Source of the DNA: Paguma larvata
Lineage: Eukaryota; Chordata; Mammalia; Carnivora; Viverridae
Reading direction: 5' to 3'
Length of the DNA: 64,000 bases
Assembly (NCBI GenBank): GCA_030068075.1
Contig: CM057828.1
Span: 110,218,699-110,282,698, forward strand
The translations under genes and the position numbers were made by a program. The notes below the pieces were generated by a model. The model was given only the letters and a program-made list of their open reading frames with translations, was not told the origin of the DNA and did no database searches. Of the stretch, positions 1 through 11,714 are shown one piece after another. Numbering within the stretch: the stretch's first letter is position 1; every line of letters begins with the position of its first letter.

Positions 1-2329
1 GTGGTGTTTCTGCTCAGACAGCTAGGAAAGCCCAAACCCACGTCCTGTGCTTTTCAGAGGGGACAGATGTGCAGAAATAAAACTCCCAAAGGTCGCCCAT
101 GAGGGGACATTGGAGTGGTTGTAAAACCACAGACCGACACTCCCACCGCGCAGTGCCCTGACCATCCCTACACACCCTCATGACTGCGCACAACGGAGCC
201 TCATCTGCCTGGTGTGAGGACAGTGGGCCAACAGCTCAGGGCTCAAACCCAAGCCTCGTGACTCCAAAGGCCAGGCTCTCTCACAATGGTGTGCACAGAT
301 GAACTCAACACAAAGTTCATGTTTTCACACCTATTGAAATGTGAACACTCTTAGATTAGCTTGTGATGCTTGGGATTAGATTAACTCCATCGTTCCTCAT
401 CCAACAGTTTCTTTTGCAAGGCTCTCCTTGGCCCGTGGGTCTCAGGCTTCCCTCAGAAAAGAGAAGAATAAAGGCCAGGTCTGGAGACACAACTCTCTTC
501 TTTGAAATTGAGACTTTGGAAAAAAACTAGAAACAAAAAAGGATGCTTTGTCCCCTCAGGTGTGGATGAACCACATTCCAAGAGTCCGGTGTGCAGGGTC
601 CAATGGGCCCAGTGGATGCTGGTGCAGGAAATCCAGCAGCGGTCACAGGACACTGTGGCACGTACCTTCTTGGCCACATTTCTCCTCAGTGCGTTCGCCT
701 TAGCCTGCGACGGTGTCACCTCAGCTTAGCCTGGGGAGACCCTGGGTGGGCACTGCGCAGCCTCCAGGAGTGTTGGGCTTGATTGTGCCCACCTGGCATA
801 TGGAGATGGCAAGGAAAAATGAGACACTGAATGGCCTGATTTACCCTGACTTTAATGAAACAGCTCTTTGACACAAAACATAGTAATGCTTACTTGGATC
901 TGTTTCAACATATCATGTCACCCTTTGCTCTTGGAGATGTTACAAAGCTGTTGTGGACAAGGGTCCAGAGTCTAGTTTTACAAGTTTGTTGCTTAGAGTG
1001 CAATTGTGCATTGTTGGCTCGGCTAATGCTCAAATCTTTGGAGGAGTTTAAGGGAAAAAAAGATTAAAGTGACTCTAAAACCACAAACTATGTTCAAAAT
1101 GTATTATGGACTTAAATTTGTGGGGTTTTCTTTTTTGCCTCATACAGCTTGAGGCGGTGGTTTCCAGAAGAGTCTGTTGTTTGTGTTTAAAACTGCTTTG
1201 TAGAAATACTCTATTTCAAAGGTCCTGTGGGTTATAAAACAACTAGCGTGTGTCTTGCCTGGGTCCCAGGAGGCTGGTTCTCCAGGTGATACAGGCAGGG
1301 CCTGAGGCCAGACGAGGTGCTGCTGGGCTCCGGCCTGGGTGGGGACAGGGCTGCCAGCGTCAGCCCAGAGGCTGAAAACCTGGAGAGCCCTAGATCCTCA
1401 CTCATGCCTCACCTGCCCCCCTAACTTCTAGTTAAAGAAATGGAGTCCTAGGGGCTTATCTACTACCTTTGTCTTGTTTCATTCTAAAGAGTAGGCGTTT
1501 CAATGTGGCCTTTTAGACATGAACTTCATCAACTACCTGAACCTTTTGAGTCTCCGGGGCCTTCTGAGTTCCAGATGGTGCTGAGTGTGGAACAGTATCG
1601 TGAGGCTTGACAAGGGCAGGAGGTCTCTGATTTCTGTTGTTGGTGACAACACCTTATGTTTCTCGACTTCTCATCCTCTGTGTTTAGTGGGTGGTGAGAC
1701 CGCTGTAGCCCATCCTCCTGGGAGTACATCTGGTTTACGCACAGAGGCTAAGCTCTACCAAGCCACACACCATCTTCTATAGCTTCTCTTTTTGCCCTCG
1801 CGGTAAGCATACTCAATACATAATCTGGATTGAATTAAAAGTCTTGGACCCAGTGTTCCGGCCTCAGACATCTGTGCCTGGGGGAGAAACGTAAGAAGAG
1901 CAGCCAAGTGCCTGGGATAAAGGTGATCATTGCAAACTTGCCATTTTAGCCTTAATTAGAAAGTTGTATACTCAAGGGCAGCACGAATCCTTTCAAGCCT
2001 GCATCACATAGCCCAGGTTCTGCCATATGTCAGGCTTCACACTCGGTTAAGGGGATCTTTAGCACCCATTTCCAGCCACGTGTGGACCCCAGAGGTATGA
2101 GCCTCCTCCTGACCCTTCAATTTCAGTCCAACTTCCGACCTCAACTTGGCTTGGAATTCAAAACAAGTGCCGTCCTGAGCATGAAGATTGGAAAACCGTC
2201 CATGTAGAGAGTGTCCAAGAGTTCACTGAGTCAGGAAACTTCTACCAGAACAACTGCAGTATGTTCAAAAGCTCAGCGCTGGGCTGGGAGTCAGCACACC
2301 TGAGTTCTAGGTCTGTGTCCCACTTGTCG
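1..2329. other. Unassigned non-coding DNA
   Basis: No coding exon, RNA gene or recognisable interspersed repeat was seen here. Open frames are all under 90 codons and have no family resemblance. The part around 280-420 is AT-rich and free of obvious repeats. The stretch 1240-1400 is GC-richer. It may contain old MIR or L2 debris too decayed to recognise by eye. Confidence 0.5.
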
Positions 2330-3011
2330 CGGTTTGCTAGGGCTGCTTTAACCAACTGGCACAAATCAAAAGGCTAACATAACCGCAATGGGTTGTCTCA
2401 TGATTCTGGATGCTATAGTCCAATATGATGATGTTGGCGGGATTGGTGAGAGATTCTCACCCAGCTTTGGGTGGTTTGCTGGAATCCTTGGCCAATCCTT
2501 GGCTAGAATCCTTGGCTTATTGAAGCATCACCCCAATCTCTGCCTTCATGTTTACATGGTGTTCTCTCTGTGTACATGTCTGTGTTCAATTTTCCCCTTT
2601 AAAAAAATTTTTTTAACGTTTATTTATTTTTGAGAGACATAGAGACAGAGCATGAGCAGGGAAGGGCAGAGAGAGAGAGAAACACAGAATTTGAAGCAGG
2701 CTCCAGGCTCTGAGCCATCAGCACAGAGCCCGACGCGGGGCTCGAACTCACAGACTGTGAGATCATGACCTGAGCCAAAGTCGGCCGCTCAACCAACTGA
2801 GCCACCCAGGCGCCCCTCAATTTTCCCCTTTAATAAGAACACCAGCCATATTGGATTAGGGCGCAACTTAATCTCATCTTCACTTAACCAATTGTATCCA
2901 CAATGACCTTGTCTCCAAATAAGGTCATGTTCTGTGGAACTGGGAGGAGGGGTGGTTAGGAATCCAATAAATGAATTTGGGGGGTAAGGAGACACAAGTC
3001 AACCCATAACA
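2330..3011 (-). mobile_element. MLT1-type MaLR LTR, split by a SINE
   Basis: Read on the minus strand, this runs from a TGTTATGGGTTGA-like start (near 3011) to a GCCCTAGCAAAC-like end (near 2330). Internal landmarks of the MLT1 family include the segment matching CCAATATGGCTGGTG around 2843-2858. MLT1 elements are solitary LTRs of old non-autonomous ERVL-MaLR retrotransposons. The LTR is interrupted at 2603-2816 by a SINE with a perfect duplication, so the SINE is younger. No internal region or coding capacity is seen. Confidence 0.8.
2603..2816 (-). mobile_element. Felid tRNA-derived SINE (CAN-SINE type)
   Basis: The minus-strand copy starts with the tRNA-like head (GGGGCGCCTGGGTGGCTCAG at 2816-2797) and ends in an A-rich tail that reads as T-rich DNA at 2603-2635. 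It is flanked by a perfect 17-bp target-site duplication at 2586-2602 and 2817-2833. It lies inside the MLT1 LTR, which dates it after that element. The intact head and duplication mark it as relatively young. Confidence 0.95.
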
Positions 3012-3639
3012 CCACCCTGCATTTTGGACCTTTGGTGAATGAGTGAATACTTCTCAACTTTATTTTCTCCATCTGTGACATTGCTAATCTTTAAGATTCT
3101 TTTCAGATGTAAGCTCAGTGGTCTAAAAGCCTATCAATATGATGGTCTATTTCATTTCCTTTCTTAACAGGTTCTGAGCATTTCTTTTCATTGAATGTCA
3201 TTTTTTAAAACACTTTATATAGGCTTTAAGAAATGTGTCACTTTCTGCCTTTGACCATAGTTATTCGCATGGTGGTATTAAATAATTTTAATGATCCACG
3301 TGTTAGGGCCCCAACCAATCAAAAGGCCACTAGTCATTATAGCTACATTGGGACTTGCTGGCGTATACTGGTGTGTACTGGCTGAATCCTATCCTGGCCC
3401 TTTCAGGATGTGCCCTAACTCTCCTTTTAGATGTAATATTCTTCCTCCAATATTTTTTCTGATGTTAAAATAAACATGTAATAATTATTGAAAATTTTAA
3501 GGACTATAATTCTTAAAACCTAAAATACCTCTTCTTAGTGATACACTTTAGTATTGAAGTAGGTTTTTGTGTGAATTCTCCCTTTTTCTTATTTTATCCT
3601 AGATATTTACCTGTATATTAAATACTTTTTGAAAACATG
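3012..3639. other. Unassigned AT-rich DNA
   Basis: AT-rich sequence without a recognised gene or repeat. A 60-codon frame near 3291-3473 has no family resemblance and is treated as chance. It could hold decayed LINE sequence continuous with the next segment. Confidence 0.4.
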
Positions 3640-3990
3640 ACTTTTATTTTTACAAAATATTCTATTCTATGGATGTGTTATTTCCATTTTTTAATGTTAT
3701 AAATCACCCTGTCTCTAACATAATGATGTTAAGTTACAATAATATTTAATCTTTGTGCATGTCCCAATTGCTTCCTTAGGTGAAGCTCCTTAGTGTGGAA
3801 TTCCTTAGTGTGGAATTACTGAACCAAAGCTGATACATATTTTAAATGTGCTTTGCTAAACTTCCCTCCAGAACAGTGGTGACTACTGTCACCAGCAGCA
3901 TCTGAAATTACCTTCATTTCCTGTAGGGATGTTCATTCTTTTCTTATTGATCTCTAAGAGCTCTTGTTATACTTTAGATATCATATCTCC
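3640..3990 (-). mobile_element. Old L1 3'-end fragment (L1M-like)
   Basis: The order of landmarks (GTGGAATTACTG followed by a stretch like CCTCCAGAACAGTGGTGACTACTGTCACCAGCAGCA) matches the reverse complement of old L1M 3' regions, where an insertion of the type AGTGGAATTGCTGGGTCAAA precedes CCCTCCAGAAAGG. The copy is strongly diverged. A 15-bp tandem duplication (CCTTAGTGTGGAATT at 3788-3802 and 3803-3817) is private to it. Confidence 0.5.
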
Positions 3991-4562
3991 TTCTACCACA
4001 CATATTGAGAATATGGACTCAAAACTTCTTAAAGTCAAGGTCTGTGCCTTATTAAATGTGAATCTCTCATAATATTGAGTTTTGTCACTTGTGCACAGTA
4101 ACATCGATCAATATCCAAAGAACATAAAGGAACGATATCTGCCATTACGAAGCATCTACTATAGGCAAAGGAATACAAATAAATACAAAAGGCAAAATGA
4201 AATAAATGCTTCAATGGAGGCAGCAGATGACTACCATGGGATCGAAGAGGAACGTGTGCTCGATTCCAATCAGGAGAATGGGGAGGTCCAGTTTCCTTTA
4301 GTGTGATTTCTTAACCAGAGAAGACATTCTAGCCTTAAGGATCAGCATAAATACAGCACATGGCATGAAAATGACTGGCATGTTTGAGAAAGAGAGGAGT
4401 TGACTGTGTCCCAATGCTAAGAGGGCCCTGAAGGCTAAAGAGCCTTCTATGGACAATAGGACCAAGTGGAAAACTTGTGACTTTGAGTTACGTTTAGGGA
4501 AAATGGTGCCAGTAGCTGTGTGAATGAGAGACAGGAGAAGACAGAGACTGTTAACTTGCTTT
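3991..4562. other. Unassigned DNA upstream of the plus-strand L1
   Basis: No repeat family was recognised. A 74-codon frame at 4082-4306 is lysine- and glutamate-rich but has no domain or family resemblance. The base composition is ordinary and no splice-flanked exon stands out. Confidence 0.4.
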
Positions 4563-5219
4563 CAAAGAAGCTTTGTGGAACTCCAGCCAAGATGATGACA
4601 CGGAAGACTCTTGAATTTGCCTCCTCCCATAGATGCACCAAACTTACAGCTACACACAGCAATTCCCTCTGCGAGAGATTCAGAAACTAGTTGAGTGACA
4701 CCTACATATTGGACAATTGAGAAAATACCCACATTAAAACGAGTAGAAAGGCCTGAGACACACGCTTACCATGAACCCCACCTCTGGCACAGTGCCATTC
4801 CATTGAGAGGGAATTCCCAACTCCCAGATTCTCCCTGAGATCAAAGGGTTTGACCAATACATCTAGTGATCCAACTTTTAAGGCTGCCATCTGAGGGATG
4901 GACCCCTAAGTCAGCTAGCTCTTAAAGTCAATGGGGCTTGCATTCATGAGTCCCACAGGGCTATAGCAAACAAAGAAATAGCTGTTAAGGGGCCCTTGAA
5001 CACTCACTGTGGCTATCGCCTCAGGACACAGTGCAGAGGGAAAAGGCAAAAATGCCCATTTCTCAGTCTTTCTTTGGAAGGGGTTTGACTGCATACTTTA
5101 TAAGCTACAATTGAGAGTCCAGCCTCTAGAGAGTGACTATGATCCTCCCCTTTGGGGACACTGACAAGTCTTGGCACACTCTCAACTACTAGATGTAACT
5201 AGGAACAATGTCGGCAGCT

Positions 5220-6060
5220 TGAACAATCATGAAGTTTGATAGGCAACCAGGAGCTCAGGCCAAGCTGATTGATGAGGTTCGTCTCTCATGTGAGACCAGT
5301 CTTTCAAGACTGGGAGAGGTGGCTGTTTTATCTACTGCACAGAAACAAACACAGAGAGTCAAGGAAAACGAAAAAACAGAGGATTATGTTCCAAAAAGAG
5401 AACATGATAAATGTCCAGCAACTGATCTTAATGAAATGAAGCTAAGGGATTAGCCTGAAAGACAAGGCAGTAAAACTCACCTAATTAGAGGAGAAAAAGA
5501 AAAAAATGGAAAGAATAAAGGTACCTTAAGGTATCATGTGGCATCATGAAACAGACAAATATATGTATCATAGAGGAAAGAAAAGAGAGATAGAGAGAGA
5601 CAGCTTATTTAAGGAAATAATGGCTGAAAACTTCCCTACTCTGAGGCAAGAAACAGACATCCAGATCCAGGAAGTCTAGAGAGTTCCAAATAAGAGGAAT
5701 TCAAAGAGAGTCATACCAAGACACATTATAATTAAATTGCCAAAAGTTAAAGGCAAAAAGTATTAAAAGCAGCAAAATAAAAGCAACTAGTTACATATAA
5801 GGGAAACTCCATAAAGAATATCAGTGGATTTTTCAGCAGAAATCTTGCAGGCCAGAAGAGAATGGAGAGATGTAGTCAAAGGTCTGAAAGAAAAAAAACA
5901 ATGCCGACTAAAAATACTTTACACAGCAAAGTTGTTCTTTAGAACTAAAGGTAAGATAAAGAACTTCCCAAACAGAAGCTGAAGGAGTTTACCCCCACTA
6001 GATTGGCCTAACAAGAAATGCTGAAGGGAGTTCTTCCATCTGAAATAAAGGACACTAATT
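5220..6060 (+). pseudogene. L1 ORF1-region remnant
   Basis: This part matches the L1M ORF1 and inter-ORF region by eye: a stretch of the type AATAATGGCTGAAAACTTCCC (5616-5636), then AGACACATTATAATTAAATTGCC and CAGAAATCTTGCAGGCCAGAAG (5838-5859). In an active L1 the product is an RNA-binding chaperone with a coiled coil. Here no frame longer than about 75 codons survives, so only pseudogene sequence remains. Edges are approximate. Confidence 0.65.
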
Positions 6061-7237
6061 GGTAACATAAAAATACATGAATGTATAAAACTGGTATAAG
6101 TAAATTTGTAATTAAATTCAGAATACTCTGGTATTGTAATGGGAATGGGTAAATCACTTATAACTCTAGAATAAAGGTTAAAAGACAAAAGAATATAAAG
6201 CAACTCTAACTACAATAATTTGTTAATAGATGTACAATATAAAGATGGAAATTGTAATTTCAAAACACAAAGTGTAGATGGGGTATGTAAAAATGTAGAG
6301 CTTTATATGCACAAGTCAACTTGTTATCAACTTAAAATACATTGTTATATGTTACATGTAAGCTTCACGGTAGCGACAAAGCAAAAACCTATACTAGATA
6401 CATAGAAGATAAAGAAAGAATCAAAGCACACACTACAGAAAATCAAAAAATTACAAAGAAAAAGAGAAAGAGAAGAAGAAAGGAACAAGGGAATTACAAA
6501 TAACCAAAACACCAATGAACAAAATGGCAATAGCAAGTCCATACCTATCAAAAATTACTTTAAATATAAATGAACTAAATTCTCAAATCAAAAAACATAT
6601 AGTACCTGAATAGATAAAACAAAAACAAGGCCCAATTATATGCTGCCTACAAGAGATTCATTTCAGCTTTAAGGACAATATAGGTTCAAAACGATAGATG
6701 GAAAAAGATATCCCATGCAAATAGAAACAAAAGAAGGTAGGGGTAGTTACATTTATGTCAGACAAAATAGACTATAAACTAGTACCTATGAAAAGAGACA
6801 AAGAAAATCATTAAATAATGATAAAGGGGTCAGTTCATTAGGTGTATATAACTACTCTACAATTTATGCACCCAACATCAGAGCACCTACGTATAGAAAG
6901 CAAATGTTAACAGAGCTGAAGGGAGAAATAGTAATAGTAGTAGACTTCTAACACCCCACTTTCAACAATGGATAGACAATACAGACAAAAAAAATCAATA
7001 AATGTTGGACTTAAACTACATGTAGGGCAGATGGACTTCATAGCAGACATATCAGACTTTCCATCCAAAAGCAGCAGAATACACATTCTTTTCAAGAGCA
7101 CGTGGAACATTCTCTGAGATAGAGAAGATGTTAGGCCACAAACCAAATTTTGATAAGCTTAAGAAGATTTAAATCTCATCTATATCCTTTCTGACCACAA
7201 AGGTCTGATACTAGAGATCAATTAAAAGAGAAAACTG

Positions 7238-7430
7238 AAGGGGCGCCGGGTGACTCAGTCGGTTTAGCATCTGACTTCAGCTCAGGTCATGATCTTGTGG
7301 TTGCCCCACATTGGGGCCTCTGCTGTCAGCACAAACTCCATTTCAGATCCTTTATCCCCCTCTTTCTCTGCCCCTCCCCCGCTTATGCTCTCTCAAAAAT
7401 AAACAAATATTTACATAAATAAATAATTAA
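7238..7430 (+). mobile_element. Felid SINE inside L1 ORF2
   Basis: The head GGGGCGCCGGGTGACTCAGTCGG starts at 7240, followed by the tRNA-related and CT-rich parts and an AT-rich tail with AAATAAATAAT near 7416-7426. A perfect 15-bp duplication (TAAAAGAGAAAACTG) lies at 7223-7237 and 7431-7445. The L1 reads on across the insertion, so the SINE landed in an already present L1. Confidence 0.95.
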
Positions 7431-7578
7431 TAAAAGAGAAAACTGGAAAATTTACAAATATGTGGATATTAAGCAACATGCTCCTGAATAACCACTGTAT
7501 GAAAGAAGAAATAAAAAGTAAAATAAAAAAAAATCGTGAGACAAATGAAAATGGGGATACAAGATATCAAAACTTATG

Positions 7579-7786
7579 TGGGGAAGGGTGCCTGGCTGGC
7601 TCAGTCAGTTAAGTGTCTGACTCTTGGTTTCAGCTCAAGTTACGATCTCATGGTTTGTAGGATCGAGCCCTGCCTTGGGCTCTGCGTTGACTGTGGAGCC
7701 TGCTTGAGATTCTATCTCTCCCTCTTTTTCTGCCCCTCCCCTGTTCATGCTTCCTCTCTAAGATAAATAAATCAACTAAAAAGAAA
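7579..7786 (+). mobile_element. Felid SINE inside L1 ORF2 (second copy)
   Basis: The head GGGTGCCTGGCTGGCTCAGTCAG (about 7587-7609) carries the extra ACTCTTGGTTTCAGCTC variant of the tRNA-derived part. The tail has AGATAAATAAAT. The duplication AAAACTTATG at 7569-7578 and 7787-7796 joins the interrupted L1 ORF2 sequence (AAAACTTATG...ATGCAGCAAAAGCAGTTC). It belongs to a different SINE subtype from the copy 150 bp upstream. Confidence 0.92.
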
Positions 7787-9752
7787 AAAACTTATGGTAT
7801 GCAGCAAAAGCAGTTCAAAGAGGGAAGTTTATAATAGGAAGCGCATTAAGAAAAAAGAGAAATCTTAAAGAAACTAACTTTATACCTCAAGGCATTAGAA
7901 AATCAAGAATAAACTAAGCCCAGCTTAGTAGGGTAAAGGAAATAACAGAGTGGAAATAAATGAAATAGAGACAATAGAAAGACAATAGAAGAGGTCAATG
8001 AAATTAAGAGCTGATGTTTGAAAAGATAAACAACATTCACAAGCCTTTAGATAGACTAAGAAAAAAGGAGAGAAGACAAATCAAATCAGAAATGAAAGAG
8101 AAGACATTGCAAATGATAAACAGAAATACTAAGTACAAAAGAAATTACTATGAACAATTGTATGCCAACGAATTAGAGAACTTAGAAGAAATGGATGAAT
8201 TCCTAGAAACAACCTACCAAGACTGAATCATGAAGACTGAATATCTGAATAGACCAATTATTGCTAAGGAGACCGAATCAGTAATCAAAACCTGTCAACA
8301 ATGCCTGGACTAGATACTTTGCTAGTAAATTCTACCAAACTTGCGAAGAAGAATTATTACCAATCCTTTCCAAATGTTTCCAAAAAACTGAAGAGGAGGA
8401 AACACATCCAAACTCATTTAACAAAGCCAGCATTTCTCTGATACCCAAACCAGACAAGAACACTACAAGAAAAGAAAATTATTGGCCAATATCATTGATG
8501 AACACAGATGCAAAAATCTTCAACAAAATACTAGCAAACCAAATTCAACATTACTTTAAAAGGATTAAGCATCATGATCAAGTGGGATTTATTCTAGGGA
8601 TGCAAAGATGATTCAGCATTCACAAATCAATGAACTTGATAAACCACATTAATAAAAAGGATTAAAATCATAATCAAATCAGTATGTGCAGAAAAAACTT
8701 TTGACAGAACTCAACACTCTTTCATGATAAAAGTTCCTAACAAATTGAGTATAAAAGGAACATACCTCAACATAACAAGCCCACACTAACATTATACTCA
8801 AGGGTGAAAAGCTGAAAGCTTTTCCTCTAAGATCAAGTACAAGACAAAGATGCTAAATTCTTGCCACTTTTCTTCAACATAGTGTGAAATTCCTGGCCAG
8901 AACAATTAGGCAAGAAAAAGAAATAAGAGTAATCCAAATTAGAAAGAAAGAAAGAAAATTGTCTCTGTTTGCAGAGGACACGATATTATATACAGAAAAC
9001 CATAAAGACTCTACCAAAAAAGTAACTGTTAGAATTAAATCAGTAAAGTTATGGTATAAGAATATCAATATAGAAAAATCAGTTACATTTCTATCTATTA
9101 ATAACATCCAAGCAGACAGAAATTAATAAAACAATTCCATTTACAATTGCATCAAAACAATATAACACTTAGGAATAAATTTAACCAAAGAGGTGAAAGA
9201 GTGTAATGAAAACCAAAAGACATTGATCAGAGAAATTGAAGAAGACACAAATAAGTAAAAAGGTAATCTCTGTTCTTAGATTGGAAGAATGAATATTGTT
9301 AAAATATGGACAGTACACAATATGATCTACAGATTCTATACTATCCCTATCAAAAGTTTAATAGCATTCTCCATAGAAATATAAGAAACAATCCTAAAAT
9401 TCCTTTGAAACCACCAAAGACCCCAAATAGCCAAATAAATCTTGAAATGGAAGAATGGAGTGGAAGGCATCATGCTTCCTGATTTCAAACTATATTACAA
9501 ACCTACAACAATCAAAACAGTATGATAGCAGCATAAAAACAGACATGTAAATCAGTAGAACAGAATAGAAAGCCCAGAAATAAACCCATATATATATAAG
9601 ATTGGTTAATTTTCAACAATGGAGTCAAGAATATACAATGGGGAAAGGACTGTCTGGCGTTAGGAAAACTGGGTATCCACAAGCATAAGAATGAAACCAT
9701 ACCCTATCTTACACCATATACAAAAATCAACTCAAAATGGATTAATGATTGG

Positions 9753-9941
9753 TTTGTTTTTTATTTTAGAGAGAAAGAGAGTGCAAGTTGGGGAGACGGG
9801 CAGAGGAAGAGAGAGAATTTTAAGCAGGCTCCACATTCAGCATGGAATCCAATGTAGGGCTCAATCTCACTACCTTGGGTTCACAACCTGAGCCACAATC
9901 AAGAGTTGGACACTTAACTGACTGAGACATCTAGGCATCCC
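9753..9941 (-). mobile_element. Felid SINE inside L1, minus strand
   Basis: The tail of this reverse-orientation copy is at 9753-9766 and the head near 9941 (GGGATGCCTAGATGTCTCAGTC). The duplication GATTAATGATTG/GATTAATAATTT at 9740-9751 and 9943-9954 is imperfect. The copy is clearly more diverged than its neighbours, so it is an older insertion into the L1. Confidence 0.88.
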
Positions 9942-10638
9942 AGATTAATAATTTGAAACTATAGACTTTAAACTATAAAACTCCTAGAAGAAAACATAGG
10001 GTTTAAGTTCCTTGACATTGGTCTTGGCAATGATATTTTGAATTTGACACCAAAAACAAAGTTAACAAGAGCAAAAATAAACAAGTGTGACTACATTAAG
10101 CTAAAATGCTTCTGCATAGCTAAGTAAATCATCAATAATTGGAAACAGCAGTCTACAGAATGGTAGAAAATATTTGCAAACCATATATTTAATAAAGATT
10201 AAATATCCAAAATATACAATGAGCTTAAGTAACTCAATGGCAAAAAAACCAAAAAACCCAACTTAAAAATGGGCAGAGGATCTAAATAGATGTTTTTCCA
10301 GAGAAAACATGTAGATGGCCAACAGGTGCATGAAAAGGTGCTCAATATCACTAATCATCAGGAAAATGCAAATCAAAACCATAATGAGAATTCAAATGCA
10401 AATTAAAACCACCTCACAGCAGCTAGGATGGCAGGTATCAAAAAGACAAGCAATAACAAATGTTGGTGGAGATGTGGAGAAAAGGGAACCCCTGTACACA
10501 GTTGGTGGAAGTGTAAACTGGTACAGCCACTATGGAAAACAGTATGGAGGTTCTGAAGAAATAAAAAATAGAACTACCATATGATTCGGCAACCTACATT
10601 CTGGGTATATATACCTGAAGGAAAGAAATCACTATCTT

Positions 10639-10858
10639 TTTTAAAAAAAATGTTAATGTTTATTTATTTTTGAGAGAGAGCAAGCGAGCAGGGGTGGGCA
10701 GAGAGAGAGGGAGACACAGGATCCAAAGCAGGCTCCAGGCTCTGAGCTGTCAGCACAGAGCCAGACACGGTGCTTGAACTTACAAGCGTTTGAGCTGTGA
10801 GATCATGACCTGAGTCGAAGTCAGGTGCTTAACCAACTGAGCCACCCAGGTGCCCCAG
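10639..10858 (-). mobile_element. Felid SINE inside L1 3' UTR, minus strand
   Basis: The copy has a T-rich reverse tail (TTAATGTTTATTTATTTTTGAGAGAGAG from 10653) and the head GGGGCACCTGGGTGGCTCAG ending near 10856. The flanking duplication is GAAATCACTATCTT/GAAATCATTGTCTT (10625-10638, 10859-10872; 12 of 14 identical). It interrupts the L1 sequence that resumes with AAGGAGATATCTGCACTC. Confidence 0.92.
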
Positions 10859-11518
10859 GAAATCATTGTCTTAAGGAGATATCTGCACTCTCATGTCCAC
10901 TGAAGCATTATTCACAATAGCCAATGTATGGACACAACATAAGTGTATGTTGGTGGATGAATGACATTGAATGAATTGTCATTGAATGACAATGAGCCAT
11001 GAGAAATAAAGAAGTCATGCTATTTGTGACATCACAGATGAACCCTTGTGCTAAGTGAAAGAAGGCAGACAGGGAAAGACAAATACTACATGGTGTCACC
11101 TAGATGTAGAATCAAAAAAAAAAAACCCAAAAAACAAAAAACAACCCATTAAACTCATAGAAACAGAGACTAGAATGGTGGTTGCCAAGGAGGGGAATAA
11201 GGAAAGGTTGGTTAAAGGGTATACATTCTCAGTTACAAGATCAATACGGTAGGAGGATCTAATGTAGAATATGGTGACTATAGTTGATAATGCTGTATAG
11301 TTGAAATTTGCTAAGAAAGTAGAAGGTAAGTGTTCTCACCATAAGCAAAAATACATGTGTGGTGATAGATGTGTTAATTCACTGGTTAGGCAGAATCCTC
11401 TCACCATGTATATGTATGGATATCAAATCATCATGTCGTGTGCTTTAAATAAATACATTTTTATCTGTCGATTATACCTCAATTATACCTGAAAAAAAAA
11501 TATCAAGAAACCTTTGTG

Positions 11519-11714
11519 ACATCCGAAGCATCCCTCCAGTACCACATCCCTGCTGCAATAGTTCACAAGCCCTGCGCTTCTCGGGAGAGCTTACGGTGGC
11601 TCTAGCACTATTGCTCGTCAGCTCAAACCTAAAGATGGATTTCCTGTGGAAGGAGCTAATAAGACCTCTGAGGATTTGCAATCCAATCTCCAAAACCCAT
11701 CTCAAACATTGTCT
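11519..11714. other. Short unassigned spacer between two L1 copies
   Basis: About 200 bp of non-repetitive sequence separate the 3' end of the full-length L1 from the next, oppositely oriented L1 fragment. No gene or motif was recognised. Confidence 0.4.

Larger units (their letters stand above)
6540..10250 (+). pseudogene. L1 ORF2 remnant (endonuclease-reverse transcriptase), broken
   Basis: The endonuclease-domain region is recognisable at 6540-7240 at nucleotide level (CTGCCTACAAGAGATTCATTT; CCAAAAGCAGCAGAATACACATT). The reverse transcriptase follows at about 7450-9130, with a block translating as [16 protein letters not shown] (about 8492-8539) and a palm-motif block at 8968-8979. That motif reads FAED rather than the active FADD, so one catalytic aspartate has become glutamate. 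Stops, frameshifts and three SINE inserts break the frame throughout. The C-terminal part extends to about 10250. The remnant has no coding function. Confidence 0.85.
4578..11502 (+). mobile_element. Full-length but inactive L1 (LINE-1), plus strand
   Basis: The element begins with an L1M-type 5' UTR (CCAAGATGATGACACGGAAG near 4586-4605), runs through ORF1 and ORF2 sequence, and ends in an L1 3' UTR (ATGGTGACTATAGTTGATAA near 11271-11290) and a short A-tail at 11492-11500. Degenerate flanks (CAAAGAAGCTTTGTG at 4563-4577; TCAAGAAACCTTTGTG at 11503-11518) look like an old target-site duplication. Removing the four nested SINEs leaves about 6.1 kb, normal for a full-length L1. All frames are short and broken, so it cannot move itself. 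Confidence 0.9.
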
